A stretch of DNA of 64,000 nt, taken from contig VZRR01002856.1 of assembly GCA_013398015.1 (NCBI GenBank), positions 310,001-374,000 on the forward strand, read 5' to 3'. The translations under genes and the position numbers were made by a program. The notes below the pieces were generated by a model. It did not search any database. It had not been told where the DNA came from and was given only the letters and a program-made list of their open reading frames with translations. This document shows positions 12,029 through 25,448 of this stretch, one piece after another (position 1 is the first letter of the stretch; each line of letters opens with the position of its first letter). Source of the DNA: Oreocharis arfaki. Its lineage: Eukaryota > Chordata > Aves > Passeriformes > Paramythiidae.

Positions 12029-13669
12029 AAATTACACAGAGGAATAAAAATTCAGCCTGAAACAGGCAGTGGCAATAGATGTTCCATCCTAAAAATAAGG
12101 TAAAGCTGTATTTTGCTTCAGCTGGTGCAGAGGACAAAGTCCTATCAACTTCTAAAGAATTGATTCAGGGCTTTAGCCAGTGTACAGTCATATGAGTTAA
12201 CCTCATAAACTACAACCGCATAAACTAAGTGTTCCCTCTAGAAATGTACTCGCTGCTGTATTTGAACTCACCAGGCTTTCCCTGTTGCTCCCTGGAGCCT
12301 GTGCAACCAGAGCCATGTCTTGATGCAGGACAATGGGTGCAAAACACCCAGTCTGGTCCCCTTTGCTGGAGATCAGAGGCTGCAGGGACACCACAGAGTA
12401 ACAGCACGTGCAGAGAGCTCCATGGCTGCTATGTGTGGTCTGGGCTCCTCCAGTCCTTACCCTGCTGCAGTCTCACCCTAGTCTGAAAGCAGAGAGAAGG
12501 TAAGAGCACCTTAAATGCATTAATGTTGTATCCTTTTCCCATGTCTTTTAATTCTAATAACTTGGCATGCAGTTGGTTCCTCTGAAGTTATTCATAGTAA
12601 TCTGGGCAAATAGATAATATCTGAATAGAAAAAGGGCTGCTTTTGAATTATTCACTTGAGGACATCCCCAACCTACTCTTATGAACATTAGATTTGGGTC
12701 AGCACAGTATGTTGAAATAGTTTGCATGTGTAGGAGTTTGGCTGTGTACTGCCCAGTTTGCTAATCCCCAGGCATGTCTTTATCTAACAAAATATTTCAT
12801 CTTCCTCTGCAGAAGAGACATTACAGATAATCCTTTAAATCGGGAATTTCTAATATTTAAAAGTTCTTTTATGATGTGTCTTCTGAGTTGCAGTTGAAAG
12901 AAGAAAAACTTGTACTAGGAGCCAAATAACCGCCAGAATTAAGCCAAGTACATTGAATTTGAAAGATGCAACTAGTCTGCATTTTTATTCTAGAGCTGTA
13001 ATGTCACAAGACTTAAGATCCCAAGAGAGCTCTTGAAATCAGGAAATTCAGACAGCAAAATTGACAACTTCACATTTATTTAATTTACCTTTTTAAAAGG
13101 TATCCTTTCTTAGAGCTATGTGTAGCTGTCCGTCCTTTTAATTCACGCTTTAACCACAAAGATATAATGAATATTTTGCACCTATTATCTGATTTATCCC
13201 TATAAATATTTTTACTGTCTGTAAACTGCATTTTTAAAATCCTTAATTTCTGTTCGTAAAGCATGAAATAAACTATTAGTTTTATTTGTAAGAACCTCCA
13301 TAATGACATCTGTGTCGTGCTTGCCAAAAGCCCCATTAAAGGCATATGTGTTTTGACACAGCAGCTCTTGTGACAGAATGTGTACCACTTACTAGCAGCT
13401 GCAGCTACACTGGTTACTGAAAATTAAACTAAACAAACTGAGAGCTACTTGAAGAAAGTGTTTTTGATACCCTGTCTAGAGTTTTGCAAAGTTTCAAGCT
13501 TTAGCTTAAAAATAACTCTCCTTAAGTCCTATTTCAAATCAGACTGAACCTACAGTTTGCTGATTTGTGTGAGAAGCAGGACACATTATTCAAATCCAGC
13601 TTGTCTCAGTGATTTTGGAATCCCTCACTAATACATAATAATTGTAAATAAGGTTTGTCTTGATACAGC
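12029..13669. other. Unique DNA, no gene recognised
   Basis: A moderately GC-rich portion (12220-12480) has overlapping open frames on both strands, all under 90 codons and without motif. The remainder is AT-rich. I see no transposon similarity and no splice-flanked exon. Confidence 0.55.
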
Positions 13670-13810
13670 GAGAAGAGAGGAGAGGAGAGGAGAGGAGAGG
13701 AGAGGAGAGGANNNNNNNNNNNNNNNNNNTTAAGTAGGGGTTGTGATGAGAAAAAGAGAGGGGAGAGGAGGAGGTGTAGGGAAGGGAGAGGAGAGGAGAG
13801 GAGAGGAGGA
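13670..13810. repeat. Purine pentanucleotide array (GAGGA/AGAGG) with internal assembly gap
   Basis: The left part (about 13674-13711) is a clean AGAGG tandem array. It is interrupted by 18 N (13712-13729). A purine-dominated stretch then leads into a second clean GAGGA array (about 13786-13810). The + strand is almost entirely A and G. The gap falls inside the repeat, the usual cause of an assembly break, so the true array length is unknown. Translations across it are artefacts. Confidence 0.95.
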
Positions 13811-16800
13811 CTGGCCATTTTTGCAGCAGCAGCCTCACTTTTTAGCCACCCCAGAAATACAGGCTTGAGTGACTGGATGTTTGACCAGATAAAAACTCTG
13901 GCCTCGTATTTAACATTTGTATTTTTAATATATGAAGTGATAAATCAAGCAAGTTGATTGAGGCTGCTAAGCAGAACCCATCTGATTTACACACAAAATC
14001 TCGATGAGTCTAGTAAAATTCTTCAAAAGTGTAGGGGAACCTTGAGAAGAATGAGATGAAATGAATAGGAATTTAATTCATTAACAATTTAGATAACAAT
14101 TTACTGAGGGCAAGGAAAAGAGTGCAGCAGAGTGACTTATAAATATCAGTTACAGTAAGAATTTAAACCGTTGCTCTGCTTAGAGGGAAATACTGGTAAT
14201 ATGACAGGGTTCAAAAATCCCAAATAAATAATGCCTTTTTCAGAAGACATACTTTGTTTCTTTCCATCCTAATTGCTAAAATTTATATTTTCATTATTGC
14301 CTGCAGTATACAAGTCAAAACACTTGTGCAAACCATAATAGCACACAGCACAGAGTCAGAAAAAAGCATATTTTTGCTCAGTTTGTGTCTAGATTCAAGA
14401 CATTTGCAAAAGAGATTGGGAGAGGAAAGAAAAGCTGATGCATCCAGCTAAATTTAGCTGCTGAAATTTAGTCATACGCTGTAAAATGTTCACCTATTTG
14501 TCTCCTTGAAATACATTGTGATAAAGCAAATAAACCAGCATGGAAAATGTCTGGAAATACCAGGAGGAATTAATGAGAATCAGGAACCTTCATTGCATTG
14601 TCCCTGATAACAGTGAGGCATCTTCTGCAGCCTTCTGTTCCACATTTTATTTCTAGTATTACAGTTGAAGATAGTTTTTCTGGGGTGGTAAATGTGGAGC
14701 ACTGCTTTTATCAGGGAATGCAGCTATTCTAGATGTGAGGCGATGACTTCCGCATCAGGGAAAATTTTGATGAACTGGAGAATACTTTGTGATTGGAGAA
14801 GAGTTTGTTCCTGCTTTTGTGTTCTGGATGATAACTAATGGATTTCTGGCTGGTTCCTATTTCATCTGGACAGGTTCATCTATACAAATTCTCTATTATC
14901 ACTTTACCATGTTTCAGAATGCAGCAACACAAAGAGGAGTGTACTTGCAGGCATCAAAGAAAATGAAGCTGAAATTTCTTATTATCTGTGTCTCGAGAAA
15001 AAGTAAAATCCTAAGTTATTTGCCATTGGAAAAAAAAGAAAAATCTGATGTACCTATACCATATAAAGAAGGTGTGCTGGAAATAAACCCCGTGGATTAG
15101 TGAGAAAGAACACGTGCATCATGCCCCGGGTTGCATGGTGAAGTGGAAATGCTGAGAGTTTTCCCTGTCATTCCTTGTGGAAGAATGGAGTTGCAGCTAC
15201 ATGACCTGCATTGTATTTTCCAAATGGCCAAAAATAAAGATGGGATGTAGTCAGTAGGAAGAGGGAACAAAAAAAGAGATGCATGGTAGTTCCAGGTCAT
15301 TGTCTTGGCTAGACCTATTGCCTGAAATATTAAGAATAAAACACTGTGTGCCAAAAATTCCTCCATTTTCTTCTTAAAGATGCAGTTGAGTAAATGTAGT
15401 TTTCGTGGGAAACAGCTACTTTCAGTTATCTTCTTCAGAAAAGTCAACTTTATTTTTCTATTTTACTTTTTGGGTCAGCATGAGAGTGAGTCACAAAACA
15501 TCTGGGTACATTTTATAACTCAAGATACTTTTTAAATGGAATACTGTAAAATGTCATGCTGATATGACATTCAGCCCAGAAAATCTCAAGACAAAGTGTG
15601 ATTGTGCAGCAGAAGACCAGTGGATACTATACACTTCTAAAAAAATTTTTTTTTTCTTTAGACTATGCTTTTCCAGGAAAAATATGATAATTGCAACTGA
15701 ATTGCTGCTTTCAGTAGATGGTCTCCACCCTATTTCCGTGCTTTTAAGACTGAGACACTCATCTAAAGTGGAGAATAGTCAGGTCTTACTTCAATTCAGA
15801 CTTATTTTTTTATTTCTCCTCCAGAAATGAAAGAGGTCAATTATGATCAATCAGATACAAAAAAGCAGAATTCTGACCGGATGTGCCAGCCAGAGTCCTA
15901 CTCTGTCAAGCATTTCCAGAGCAACTCTTCAAAAGCTGATGAGCCCTGTACATCACTTAAGGCATGAGAAGCCTTCCTAGATCCTGGCTGCTGGCAACAG
16001 CTCAAGGACCAGGACTCCTGGGGTACAGGCAAGAGCCTGTTATGCTCTTGTATCCGGTGCTCACCTCTTCAGGCTTCATCTCACCAACCCACAACCAGGT
16101 TGGCAACAAGAAAAATAAATGATTTTTCCCACATACCCTAAGCAACAGATCAACTGCTCTTAATTCTGGTCTATACCAGTGGTAGGAGCTACGATCTGTA
16201 ATTCTGAAAAAAATTCAATAAATGACACTTTCATTGATCATGTTGAAGTGTGGTGTGATTTGTGAGGAGCTCAGGCATCCTCAGGCACAGCTCCATCTCT
16301 CAGAGGGGCCAGGCAAGGCGCAGGCCCACAACAAGTTTCCTCTGCTTAGTGTTCATTTTTTTCTGTGCACACACCTTACCCCAAAGGCCACTTGGAAGAG
16401 TGTGGCATCATGAAAGGACTCTTGACTGGCCTAAAACCACATCATCATTTTTATTTTCCTGAGATACTTAGGGAAATTCCTCGTCAGTGCCTTCAGTGAA
16501 AGCAACACAGTTTGGGGCAATGGGAAAATGTAGCCGAGTCACTTCTGACTTTTGCTGCCATCACTGTCAGTGGCTGTGTCAATTAAAATTTTTGCTTACA
16601 CAAGCAAAGCTATGATACAAAAACATCACTGCCGGGACTTTTAACATGAGCAAAACAATGTATTTTTTCTTTTTCTTATGCTCGGAAATGGTTGAGTTGT
16701 GTTTGCTACAATATTCACAAAAAAATTTCACTGGAAGCAGATAAGCAGATAAGAAAGTTTATTGATGAAATGTTCTGCTTGACAGCATGATAAGAGATGA

Positions 16801-17599
16801 AAAAAAATGGTTTTTAAAGCAGGCATGAGATGCTCTAGCTCCCACATGTCAGGGAATACAGTAGTAAAAGAGTAATAGTAATAGAGTAGTAAAATAGTAA
16901 TACAGTAGCAAAACACCAAAATGTTATTTACATCTCATAATGATGCAAGGGAATGATTTTTTTTCATAACCTCATTTTACAGAAGGAATCTTGGGATCTC
17001 TGTCCTGAGACTGACACTAGGAAGGGCCACTTGCACCTGCAAGTGCAATGACGCAAGATGACAGAAGGTGCAACCTGTATTTCATAATTTGGCTCTGAGA
17101 TTTTACACATGGATCCTTGCATCCATCTCTTCACCTCCACAGAATGCACCACTGCTGCATGGTGTCATTTTCTCGTTCAGTGCATGTCAGCAGGTGGATT
17201 TTAGCTGATTTCCTAGAAAAAGACATTGACAACTAGCCACAGTGACTCTCTGACACAGCTGAGGTGTGACTCATGCTGGAGTCAGAAGTCTGGAAGTGGG
17301 TCCTTCCCTGAGACAGGATGTTCTCTACTGCCAGATTTCTCTGTGAACTATTCATTTGTCTTCTGAATAGAATTACTCCTCCAATTTTTCTGACTTTGAC
17401 TTTATAGTGAATGTTCTAGGAAAATAACTTTTCATCAGGCATCACCCAAAACCCAGGTTTTTTTTCAATAAAAAGGCTAAAGGACTGAATGAGGGTGTAG
17501 GCAAAGGAGTAACTGAAATCACACAGCCCTTTTTTTGCACTTACCAGATCACTCATGGCAATAGCTCTTACTGGAGAGTAAGAAAAGAATGGATCTTAG
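13811..17599. other. Unique AT-leaning DNA, no gene recognised
   Basis: About 3.8 kb. Open frames up to 116 codons (for example near 14.8-15.1 and 15.1-15.4 kb) show no recognisable domain and no consistent splice context. A short imperfect AGTAATAGT-type repeat at 16858-16912 is listed separately. Confidence 0.55.
16858..16912. repeat. Imperfect short tandem repeat (AGTA/ATAGTA units)
   Basis: Repeated GTAGTAAAA, AGTAATAGTA and AGTAATACAG units make a degenerate trinucleotide/hexanucleotide array of about 55 bases. Confidence 0.8.
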
Positions 17600-18391
17600 A
17601 ATGCTAATGGTCTGCCTCTGTATCTCTGCCAATATGTACAGATATTTATCTAATCTCCTCCTAAAAGCTGGAGATGGTGATGATCATCCAGTGCCTGCAG
17701 ACTCCATATTCCAGCGCTAAACTTCTTCAGGATTAGAAGTGTTTCTTTCTATCTGGCAAGGAAAGTGGCATATCTACTTATCCTACTAGCTGAAGAGGAG
17801 AACTGTTAGCTCTCCCTTTTCTGTGTCTTTTCTGGCCTGAAGTGATGCATGTGCCAGATGTCAGGCTTCTCTTTGATAGCCCAATCCACTCCATTTCCTT
17901 TAGCCTGTACCCACAACTCTTTTTTTTTGGTTCTCTGGGTGCCTGAAAGCTCTCCACTGCACTCCTCTCACTTGCACCAAGCTATTGCAGCTTCCAAAAC
18001 AGGACACAGTGCTGGAGCCCTGCCAGTGCTAAGCAGAGCAGAAGGATTTCTTCTCATCTGCTGGGATATATTCCTCTAACTGGATCTTCGAATTTTCTTT
18101 GTACTATCATGAAGGAGACTCTTGTTCTGCTTGTACTTCACAGTGATCTTAAGATCCTTTTCTATAGCCTGTTTTTCCCATGCAGTTGACACTTGGCTGC
18201 ATAGGGTACTCTGCATCTCTCTGGTTTGTCTGAGGTGTTTTTATTTCTCATTTTCTGCTCCAACATGACAGCTGTCTGTCTGTGCAATGAACCTGCTGTC
18301 TGTTCCCCTGCCCAGCTACCAGTAAGAATACTCAACAGGACTGGACCTTCAACAGCTGTCTGTTGCTTGTCTTGTTGTTATATTCTTTAGA

Positions 18392-18438
18392 AATATATAT
18401 CTATATCTATGCCTATGTCTATATCTATATATATAAAA
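18392..18438. repeat. TCTATA-type microsatellite
   Basis: Imperfect repeats of ATATCT/TATCTA with a few G interruptions, ending in a TA run. It lies inside the decayed CR1-like element. Confidence 0.9.
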
Positions 18439-18577
18439 CAATCCAGTAACACACATTAAATCAGGTGGTCTGCAATGCCTTCATTCTAACTTTCATGAAA
18501 AAGCCCACTAGTGTCCTTTTCAATGTTTTAGTTTAAGAATTTTGAATTTTCAGAGTTAAATACTCACCAATTCTGAG

Positions 18578-18703
18578 GTGGTTTGGTCAGGCTTTTGGGT
18601 TTTTGTGCTGTTTTTGTTTGTGTGTTTGTTTGAGTTTGTTTGTGAGCATTTTTTGTTATTGTTTGCTTGGTTTGGTTTTTCTTTTTTTCTTTTTGTTTGC
18701 TTT
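18578..18703. repeat. T/G-rich low-complexity tract
   Basis: About 125 bases of TTTG and TTTGTG units plus T runs on the + strand. It produces spurious F/V/C-rich or K/N/T-rich open frames on the two strands, which should not be taken as proteins. Confidence 0.9.
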
Positions 18704-19420
18704 AATCCTAGTTTGCCAGATTTATGTGGTTTAAAAAAAATAAATCTCCTGAAGGACATGCTCTTTAATTTGCTCCTTATGTTTCTAGTTTGAAATTTTA
18801 CATTTTTGTCATTGGTATTAGACAGATGGTTCTACTGAATCTTCTTAGTGAATATTGATATAAAGAAGACAACAAGGGCTGTGGCTTTCTCTGTCTCATT
18901 TGGCAATAGCCTTCCCTCCTGCTGAATGTATGGACAGTGTTCATATGGGTCTTCTTTCGTCTTCCAGAACAAATTTCTTCAGGTCTCTCGTTAGCTGTAT
19001 ATCTACTAGTGACTTGCCCTTCCTGGTTTCTACGACATATAATTATTTATATGTGTCCTTAGGAACCTCTCCTAGTCACCCCTTCTGGCATATTTGCTTT
19101 TTGTGTTTGACCTTGATGAAAGGCCCCTCTGCTCCTGCATCCTGCCTGTGTAACGGGGAATATGATACAGCTCCCACTTCTTCAGAAGACTAATAGTTCT
19201 TCATAACTTCTTTATTCCCTTGCAATTGTTTCTCTAGTGAATGTGTCTTGTGCCTGGACTTTTTAAACCCTTTGTTCTTGGAGGCCAATCCTTTTAAATT
19301 TTTTTTTCTGTTTTCTACTCCTGTTCTCTTTTTTTCTTTTCAAAAAATTACTATTTGATTATTTTTCACTCAGTCTTGCCCTGGTTTTCTTCTCCTCCTC
19401 TGTTAGAATACAAACTAGGA

Positions 19421-21660
19421 TACTATTTTTGCCATCTATGACAAAACACTCACACATGTTCCAAGTACTCTTTGGATATTTCATGTTTTACTGTATTTTT
19501 TCTGAAAAATGTTCTTTTCAGATGTCTCATATTACATTTATCACCTGTGTGACAGTGCAGCAAAGAAAGTATCAGTGGTACAAGAGGGAACATCTGTTAC
19601 ATTTGGCAGCCATGAAATACAGTAGAAATGTGAGTAACTTTCTTATGAATGATGCCATAAATCCAGGCAAATTCAGCTGGAAGCATCAAGACTCTTTAAG
19701 CAAGTATTGCAGAATAAGACTGGACAAAGTAAAAAAAATTCCAAAATGAGATAGAGCCTGAGCTGAGGAGGAATAGGGTGAAATCCACTGCTGTTCATGG
19801 TCAGTACTTTCCAGGATAAAGTTCCTGACCCCCTGAAATACAGGGCATAGGAAAAAGGAAACCAGGCACGATTGTTGTACCAGTACACTGAGCAGTTACA
19901 GGGAAGTTCTGAGCAAAGGGCATGAATTTTTCCGGTGTCACATGCCTGCTATTAAATCCTAGTGTATCAGATGGCTAAAATTAGAAAAGAAAGTAGTTTT
20001 GCAATGCTTCTTTAGTAGGTCATGCGTTTGTTTGATATGTTGACTGACACGGTAGCCCAGTTAGTGGTGTGTGACGGCTGCTGGTTTCTGGTCTTACAGG
20101 TAATTGTGTTAAAGCATCACCACAGGTTTCGGTTCATGTAACCGCTCCACCTCTCATGGCTTGCTTTTAAGGTTTTAAACCCCGTGAAACCTAGTCACAG
20201 GTAGGAATTATTAATTTTATCAACAGTAAATTTGATGAAAAATAGGCATAAATTGGAGGACTTTGAAATAATATTCTTCAAAAACTTGCATTAAAATTTG
20301 AAAAAAGATTCATCAAAATATTCCATTTGATCTCAATCACATCTGATCTGAAATAATTGAGCAGTAATCACAACCACAAGATTTTGTGAAGCAGTTACTG
20401 TAAACTGCAAAGTTCGGTAAATTTATTCACATGTCCATTGCGCAAGCCTGCAGAATATTTCTGACTTTTAACTTTAAATAAATTATGTGTGGAACAATTT
20501 CAAGGTGCCTAAAGAGGGAGGGAGATTCTGAAGAGGAGGGTCTGATCTCTCATATTCAAGGGCCAGCCTACACACTTTCCACTATTCTATTTATCCTAGC
20601 TCATTTGGGCAAGAAGATATATATATATGCGCAGAAAACCATTTTTATGTCCTAATTACAGAACAGCCTGACTCGCTTTTAGCAAGTGTCTCTAGCCACA
20701 TTCCCAGTTTAGCAGCCTGTATTTGTATTTATTTAATTCCTTTTGCTTTGATGCAGCAGAGAGATACGTTTGTTTTTAAAGGTGATTTGACCTTGAATAC
20801 TTAAGTATTGGAAGTTGGTTTCTTACCAGGTAAAGTATAAGAAAAATAGCTATCTGATATTGCTTTTAAATTCAATTACATAAAGTACATATAAGGCACT
20901 GGAAAATGGTTTCTTGTTATTTCCTCACTTACATTTAAATATTTATGGACACGCATCTGGTCAAATGGAACAGGACAGCAGCATCAGTAGCAGTTTTCCA
21001 TAGCCAGTGCAGAAATAAAATATTTTTAAGGGAAGTACACATGAAGGAAAAAGAAGTTAATTTACAGGGGATTTTCAGAAATACCTCATAGGAATCAGTA
21101 ACACAATGTCCATATGTAGCTGCTAAGAAAACTTTCCTAATTACAGCTGAGGCCATCAAAATCTTCAATGATTTTTACCCACATTTATTGTTCTCATAAG
21201 CTAAAAACTGTAAGTTCTATTAAAGATTGGGACCTGAGAAAAAACATCACTCAATGTTAGTTTTAATTTATTATGTTGTTTTGCAATATTTGGTATTTTT
21301 CTGGAAACATCCCAGGTCCTGGAAACAACACTAAAAGGATTTCAAATAAGAACTTTAGGAACTTGATCATGCTATGTGATGCAAAAAAAAAAAAAAAAGC
21401 CTCAATCATCATAAAACCCCAGAAGGCAAATAATAGAAACCCTTTCTTCTTAATTTCCTTCTTTTCCTTTTTTTTAAAGGGAAGATGAAATTATGTTAAT
21501 GAGTTTTTAGAATGCTTTGATGAGGCATCTCTAGTGATTGAAAGGAAAGATCAGTAGGAAAAAGCCCTGATTTCAAGTTACTGACTTTTTTTCTTCAAGT
21601 CTGTTGAGGCCCTGAAATAACATTGTGTTTTACAATCCTAATTGCTAATGAAATCGTGTG
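19421..21660. other. Unique AT-rich DNA, no gene recognised
   Basis: About 2.2 kb without a recognisable gene or dispersed repeat. It contains a short TA run near 20616-20629 and a 16-base A run near 21382-21397. Open frames reach 106 codons without motif. Confidence 0.55.
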
Positions 21661-22115
21661 GTCATAGAGTAACTTGGCCTTCCAGAGGTCTCTAATCTAT
21701 CTGTCTTCTCAAAGCAAGACCATCTTCAAAGTGAGCTGAAGTTGTTTCAGCACCTCATCCAGATGAATATTGAATATTGTCAAGGATGGAGATTGCATAG
21801 CTTTCTGGACAACCTGCTCATGCCCAGCCATCTCTGTAAAAGCTGGTTTAGTTTTCTTTGTTGCAAGATGGGATTATTGCCCTTTGCTTTTGTATGCACC
21901 TGAGAGAAGAATCAGTCTCACTCATCGCTGCAGCCACCCATTTGGCCTGAAGACCACAGCGAAGCTGCTCCCTGGCGGAAATAAGCCCAGCTCCCCCAGC
22001 CTGTCCTGGCCTGGAATGTTGCCACTGCAGTGGAGTTCACTTGGTTCACTGTAGTTTCTCTTTGTTTCTCGTGCACTGGGTGCCTGAAGCAGGCAGTGCT
22101 CTGCAGGGGCTGCAA
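21661..22115 (-). mobile_element. CR1 retrotransposon fragment, 3' end
   Basis: In the minus orientation this matches the 3' part of an older CR1 subfamily. Recognisable stretches, given on the + strand, are GTCATAGAGTAACTTGG at the element end, AAGGATGGAGATTGCATAGC (consensus 'aaggatggagactccacaac'), CTGGACAACCTGCTC, ATCTCTGTAAAAGCTGG, and GCCCAGCTCCCCCAGCCTGT, the reverse complement of the ORF2 end region. Similarity fades after about 22040 and is weak to 22115. It is clearly more diverged than the copies at 1.5 and 10.9 kb. No frame is intact. Confidence 0.82.
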
Positions 22116-25100
22116 AGCTGAGGCAATGGGAACGTCGTGTCTGCCTACTTACCAGATGTGCGCTCACTAGTACGGTCCGCATGCAGGATCAGGTTCTTCA
22201 AGGCTTATGAGTTTCTATTTGTACTTGGAACCAATATGTCATTTGAAGAGTTATGTATTCTCCATAGGTTCTAAGCAAAATCTAACACTCTTCGTTTGAT
22301 TTTACAAAGTAGGTTAAGCTTTACAGCTTCATTTCTGTCCGTATTTGCTTCCCTTCAAGGGCTTTGATGAGGAGTATTCAGATAGTTTGAATCTGCGTGA
22401 GCTGAGACAAATGCTGGTTTCAGTACAGATGCATTCATACAGACAGTATCTAAAAATCAACCCACACTGAAACTGTGGGTTTCACTGTTTACATTAAACA
22501 TGAGTCAATAGCCCATGAAAACTGAAAGATGCGCAAGGTTTTTATTGAATTGCTGCCTCTCAGCCACCACAGATAATTGTGGCAACAGCTTACTGTTTGT
22601 CTAGCCTAAAGTAGGTTCAATGATAAAAACTATAGAGTATGGATGGGAAAACTGCACATGTATTTCAGAAAAGGAATATTGAAGTGTCTGGACAAGCTAA
22701 GACCACTTACCCCTCTAGATGATCTCCCAATGATGCAAGAGTCTTACACTAGAAATATGTAAATAATGCTTATTGAAATAAGTATAATAATTTAGATTAA
22801 ATTATTAATGTTATGCCATTAACCATCCATTGAGTTCAATCAAAATTTATTCTTTTCTGTAGTTACTTTTTAACCTGCACATTTGTTTAGGTCTTCATTT
22901 CTTGGTGGCATTTATTATCAAAAGAGCCAAAATGGTGGCAGAAAGATATTTTTGTATATTTTTGACTTAGCCAAAGCAGTAAACACTGAAAATACTGCAA
23001 GGGGTTCAAATATCTCATGTAATTTCCAGTTTGGCTGACCAAAGAGCTGGGTTGATCGCACAGTCTGAATCACTAAACAGAATGTGATTATCCCTCATTG
23101 TTAGCAACAAGTTGCTTGTTAAACACTCATTGACTCATTTAGTTGACACAGCTAGAGATTTTAAGTAGTTCTTGCTGTGCCAGTTGCACCTCCATGGTTA
23201 TGAAATTGTTTGTGATTTGCTCTGCTTGACCGCTTGTTTTTCGTTGCTTGAGCTGGGTGATTCTCTACTGGACGTGAGCTGGTACTGTTTACTCCTTTTA
23301 TCTGAATGCCTGACACTTTGAGATTTCTGAATGGGAATTTGACCTGCAATATGTGTTATCAGATGCACAGTAGGCAGTTCCGAAGCTGATGAAAGTTCTT
23401 GAATGTATTAATGTATTACTTGTGACCACATAAATCACAGATAAACAAGGTCTGTGATTAGAGACCTTCCAGTTCTCATGTTCCAAACAGTCTCTGGAGA
23501 TCAGCACCAGAACTTATCTCTGTTTGTCTGGATTGCAAAGCCCATTGTACACCTTAATGGTACTAATTTGTGCTTCCATTTTAGCTATCCTGGAGAAGTG
23601 GATTGGAGCACTTCACTCCACAGCAGTGAGCCACACCAGATGAGAAGCTCTGTGCTCCCATCTGGATGGGGCACTTTGATGTCTGCCAGATGCCTTGAAG
23701 TCATCCTTACTCCTGGTCAGGTTAGGGTAAAAGCAAGTAAAAGCATTTTATTTACAAAATCCAAACACAACCGACATGGTCACAGAAGTAACAGGGATTA
23801 CTAGAAATAAAAGTAAACCATGCATGTATTTTCTTTTCCAGGGCTTTCCTTGAAGTCTGGTTCCTGCTAGCAAACTGTTTAGTCAGTCTCCGAACCTCTG
23901 GCATGCACCGCAGTCTTTAAATCTTAAATAGAACGTTGTAGTTTCAAGGGCAAAGGGGCATTTTCTATCCAGTGTCTTCTTGGGTTAATCAAGGATTCAT
24001 TCAAACTCACATCCTTTGGTCTTCCAACCCTTTTTCTTCTCAAATGAAAACATAAACCTTTTCTTACTTGGGAGACAGATTTGACATACTTGTGCCAGGA
24101 TTCTTAGCTGCTCTCATGCTTAATTAAACAACTAATAAGTTATCCACCTCTATAATCCATCAAATTTTCCTTGTGGCCAGTGGAAATTAATAAACTTTTC
24201 ACAGCATTTCACACATGGTTCTTCATGAAGAACATGTAACTTAACAACTCTGCTTGCATGCAAGCACCAAAATATATTTAATGCCTGTGCAGGCCCTTAT
24301 TTGTGTGGTATGAGCAGATTAGATCTGCCTATAATCAATAGTATCAGGAGGATAATTCCAGGTGTCTGACCCTCTAGGATCTTTCCTGGACATACTTGCA
24401 TGCTTGCCTGATTACACCATGGTTTTCAAGTCTGTCTCTGTTGCAAACTGGGCAGTTCCTTCTTGAGGTTGAGCCCTCTTGAAGGAAAAAACTGCCACCC
24501 ACAGTACTACAAGCAGTTCATCAACCTGAGGGAGCATCCCACACAGCTCAGAAAGTAAGGCCTTGCCCAAGGAAGCCAGTGTTTAGTGAATCTGTGGCCG
24601 TGGTATCTAGAGGCAGGCAGTAGCTGATAAACTTGGAGTGTGCACCAGACTACCATCAAGAGTGGTGTGGCAACTGCAGGGGGACCTTCAGTACCACAGT
24701 TCAGGACTGTGGATTCTAAAGCTGAAACACAAGAAGTCTAGCAGATTTTTACTCTATGTTCTCCCAAATTCATGATGAAAGGAATACGAATAATAAAGCA
24801 TGTATCTCTTGTCATTTATGGATATAGGCTTTTTCGGTTGTGGAAAGAACTGGCTAATGGCAGCCAAATTATTGTGTGTTTTTTAGTGTCTTCATTACCC
24901 AGTCATACGCACTTCAGCTGTCCTTGTGAAATTGTATGCTCTTTGTTCTTGCAGACTACATACAGAAGAGACCTTAAGCAAACTGGTGCCTTTCATAATG
25001 CACCTCTGCTAGCATTTAAAATGCATTGATTCATCTGATAGATCATTCAAATTGACTCAAATAAAAAGAGATTTCCAGTAAAAGATGGAAATAGAAATGG

Positions 25101-25360
25101 GAAAGCTCAATCAGCAGCCTAGAGTTTTCCTAAACAGAAGAATTTAATTTTATGTGTTTTCACCTGTAGCATAGCATGTCCTTTAAATATCAGGAGATAT
25201 AACAGTAGAAAAGTTACAGATCATATCTTTTTTCTAACTTTCTCACGCATAAGAGCTACATCACGATAATTAAGAGTCAAAATATGACTGAGCAGTGAAT
25301 TTGCCTGGATGGTTGGCCACTGTCTTTCCTATAGGGAGGTGAAAGATTTATTTTAAAATT
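22116..25360. other. Unique DNA, no gene recognised
   Basis: About 3.2 kb. The stretch 24360-24720 is slightly GC-richer and lacks similarity I can name. Open frames reach 116 codons (23454-23804, +) with no domain. Confidence 0.55.
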
Positions 25361-25448
25361 CTGGTTGGTTTTTTTCGCTTGTTTGTTTTTTGTTTGCTTG
25401 TTTGTTTGGGGTTTTGTCTTTTTTTGTTGTTTTGTTTTGTTTTGTTTC
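25361..25448. repeat. T/G-rich low-complexity tract (TTTG/TTTTG)
   Basis: TTTG and TTTTG units with T runs on the + strand. It gives a spurious lysine/asparagine/glutamine-rich frame on the minus strand. Confidence 0.9.

Larger units (their letters stand above)
17600..19420 (-). mobile_element. Highly decayed CR1/L3-like element in three blocks
   Basis: Three separated blocks resemble CR1-type LINE sequence read on the minus strand, and they follow element order from 3' to 5' as the coordinate rises. Block 1 (about 17620-18180) resembles the 3' region and ORF2 end, including AAAACAGGACACAGTGCTGG, matching the CR1 stretch that reads 'aactggacacagtactcc'. Block 2 (about 18300-18400) has ATACTCAACAGGACTGGACC, like the CR1 stretch upstream of the FADD box. 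Block 3 (about 18840-19200) resembles the linker before the RT: GTGAATATTGATATAAAGAA, then TCATTTGGCAATAG, CTTCCCTCC and TCTTCTTTCGTCTTCC. Divergence is heavy and much of the RT is missing. A microsatellite and a T/G-rich tract have grown inside it. It may be one ancient element or several insertions; boundaries are rough. Confidence 0.55.

Noticed and set aside
18578..18793. Hydrophobic F/V/L-rich frame that looks like a membrane protein; similar frames at 25348-25662 and 58705-58926
   Set aside because: All three are translations of T/G-rich low-complexity DNA.
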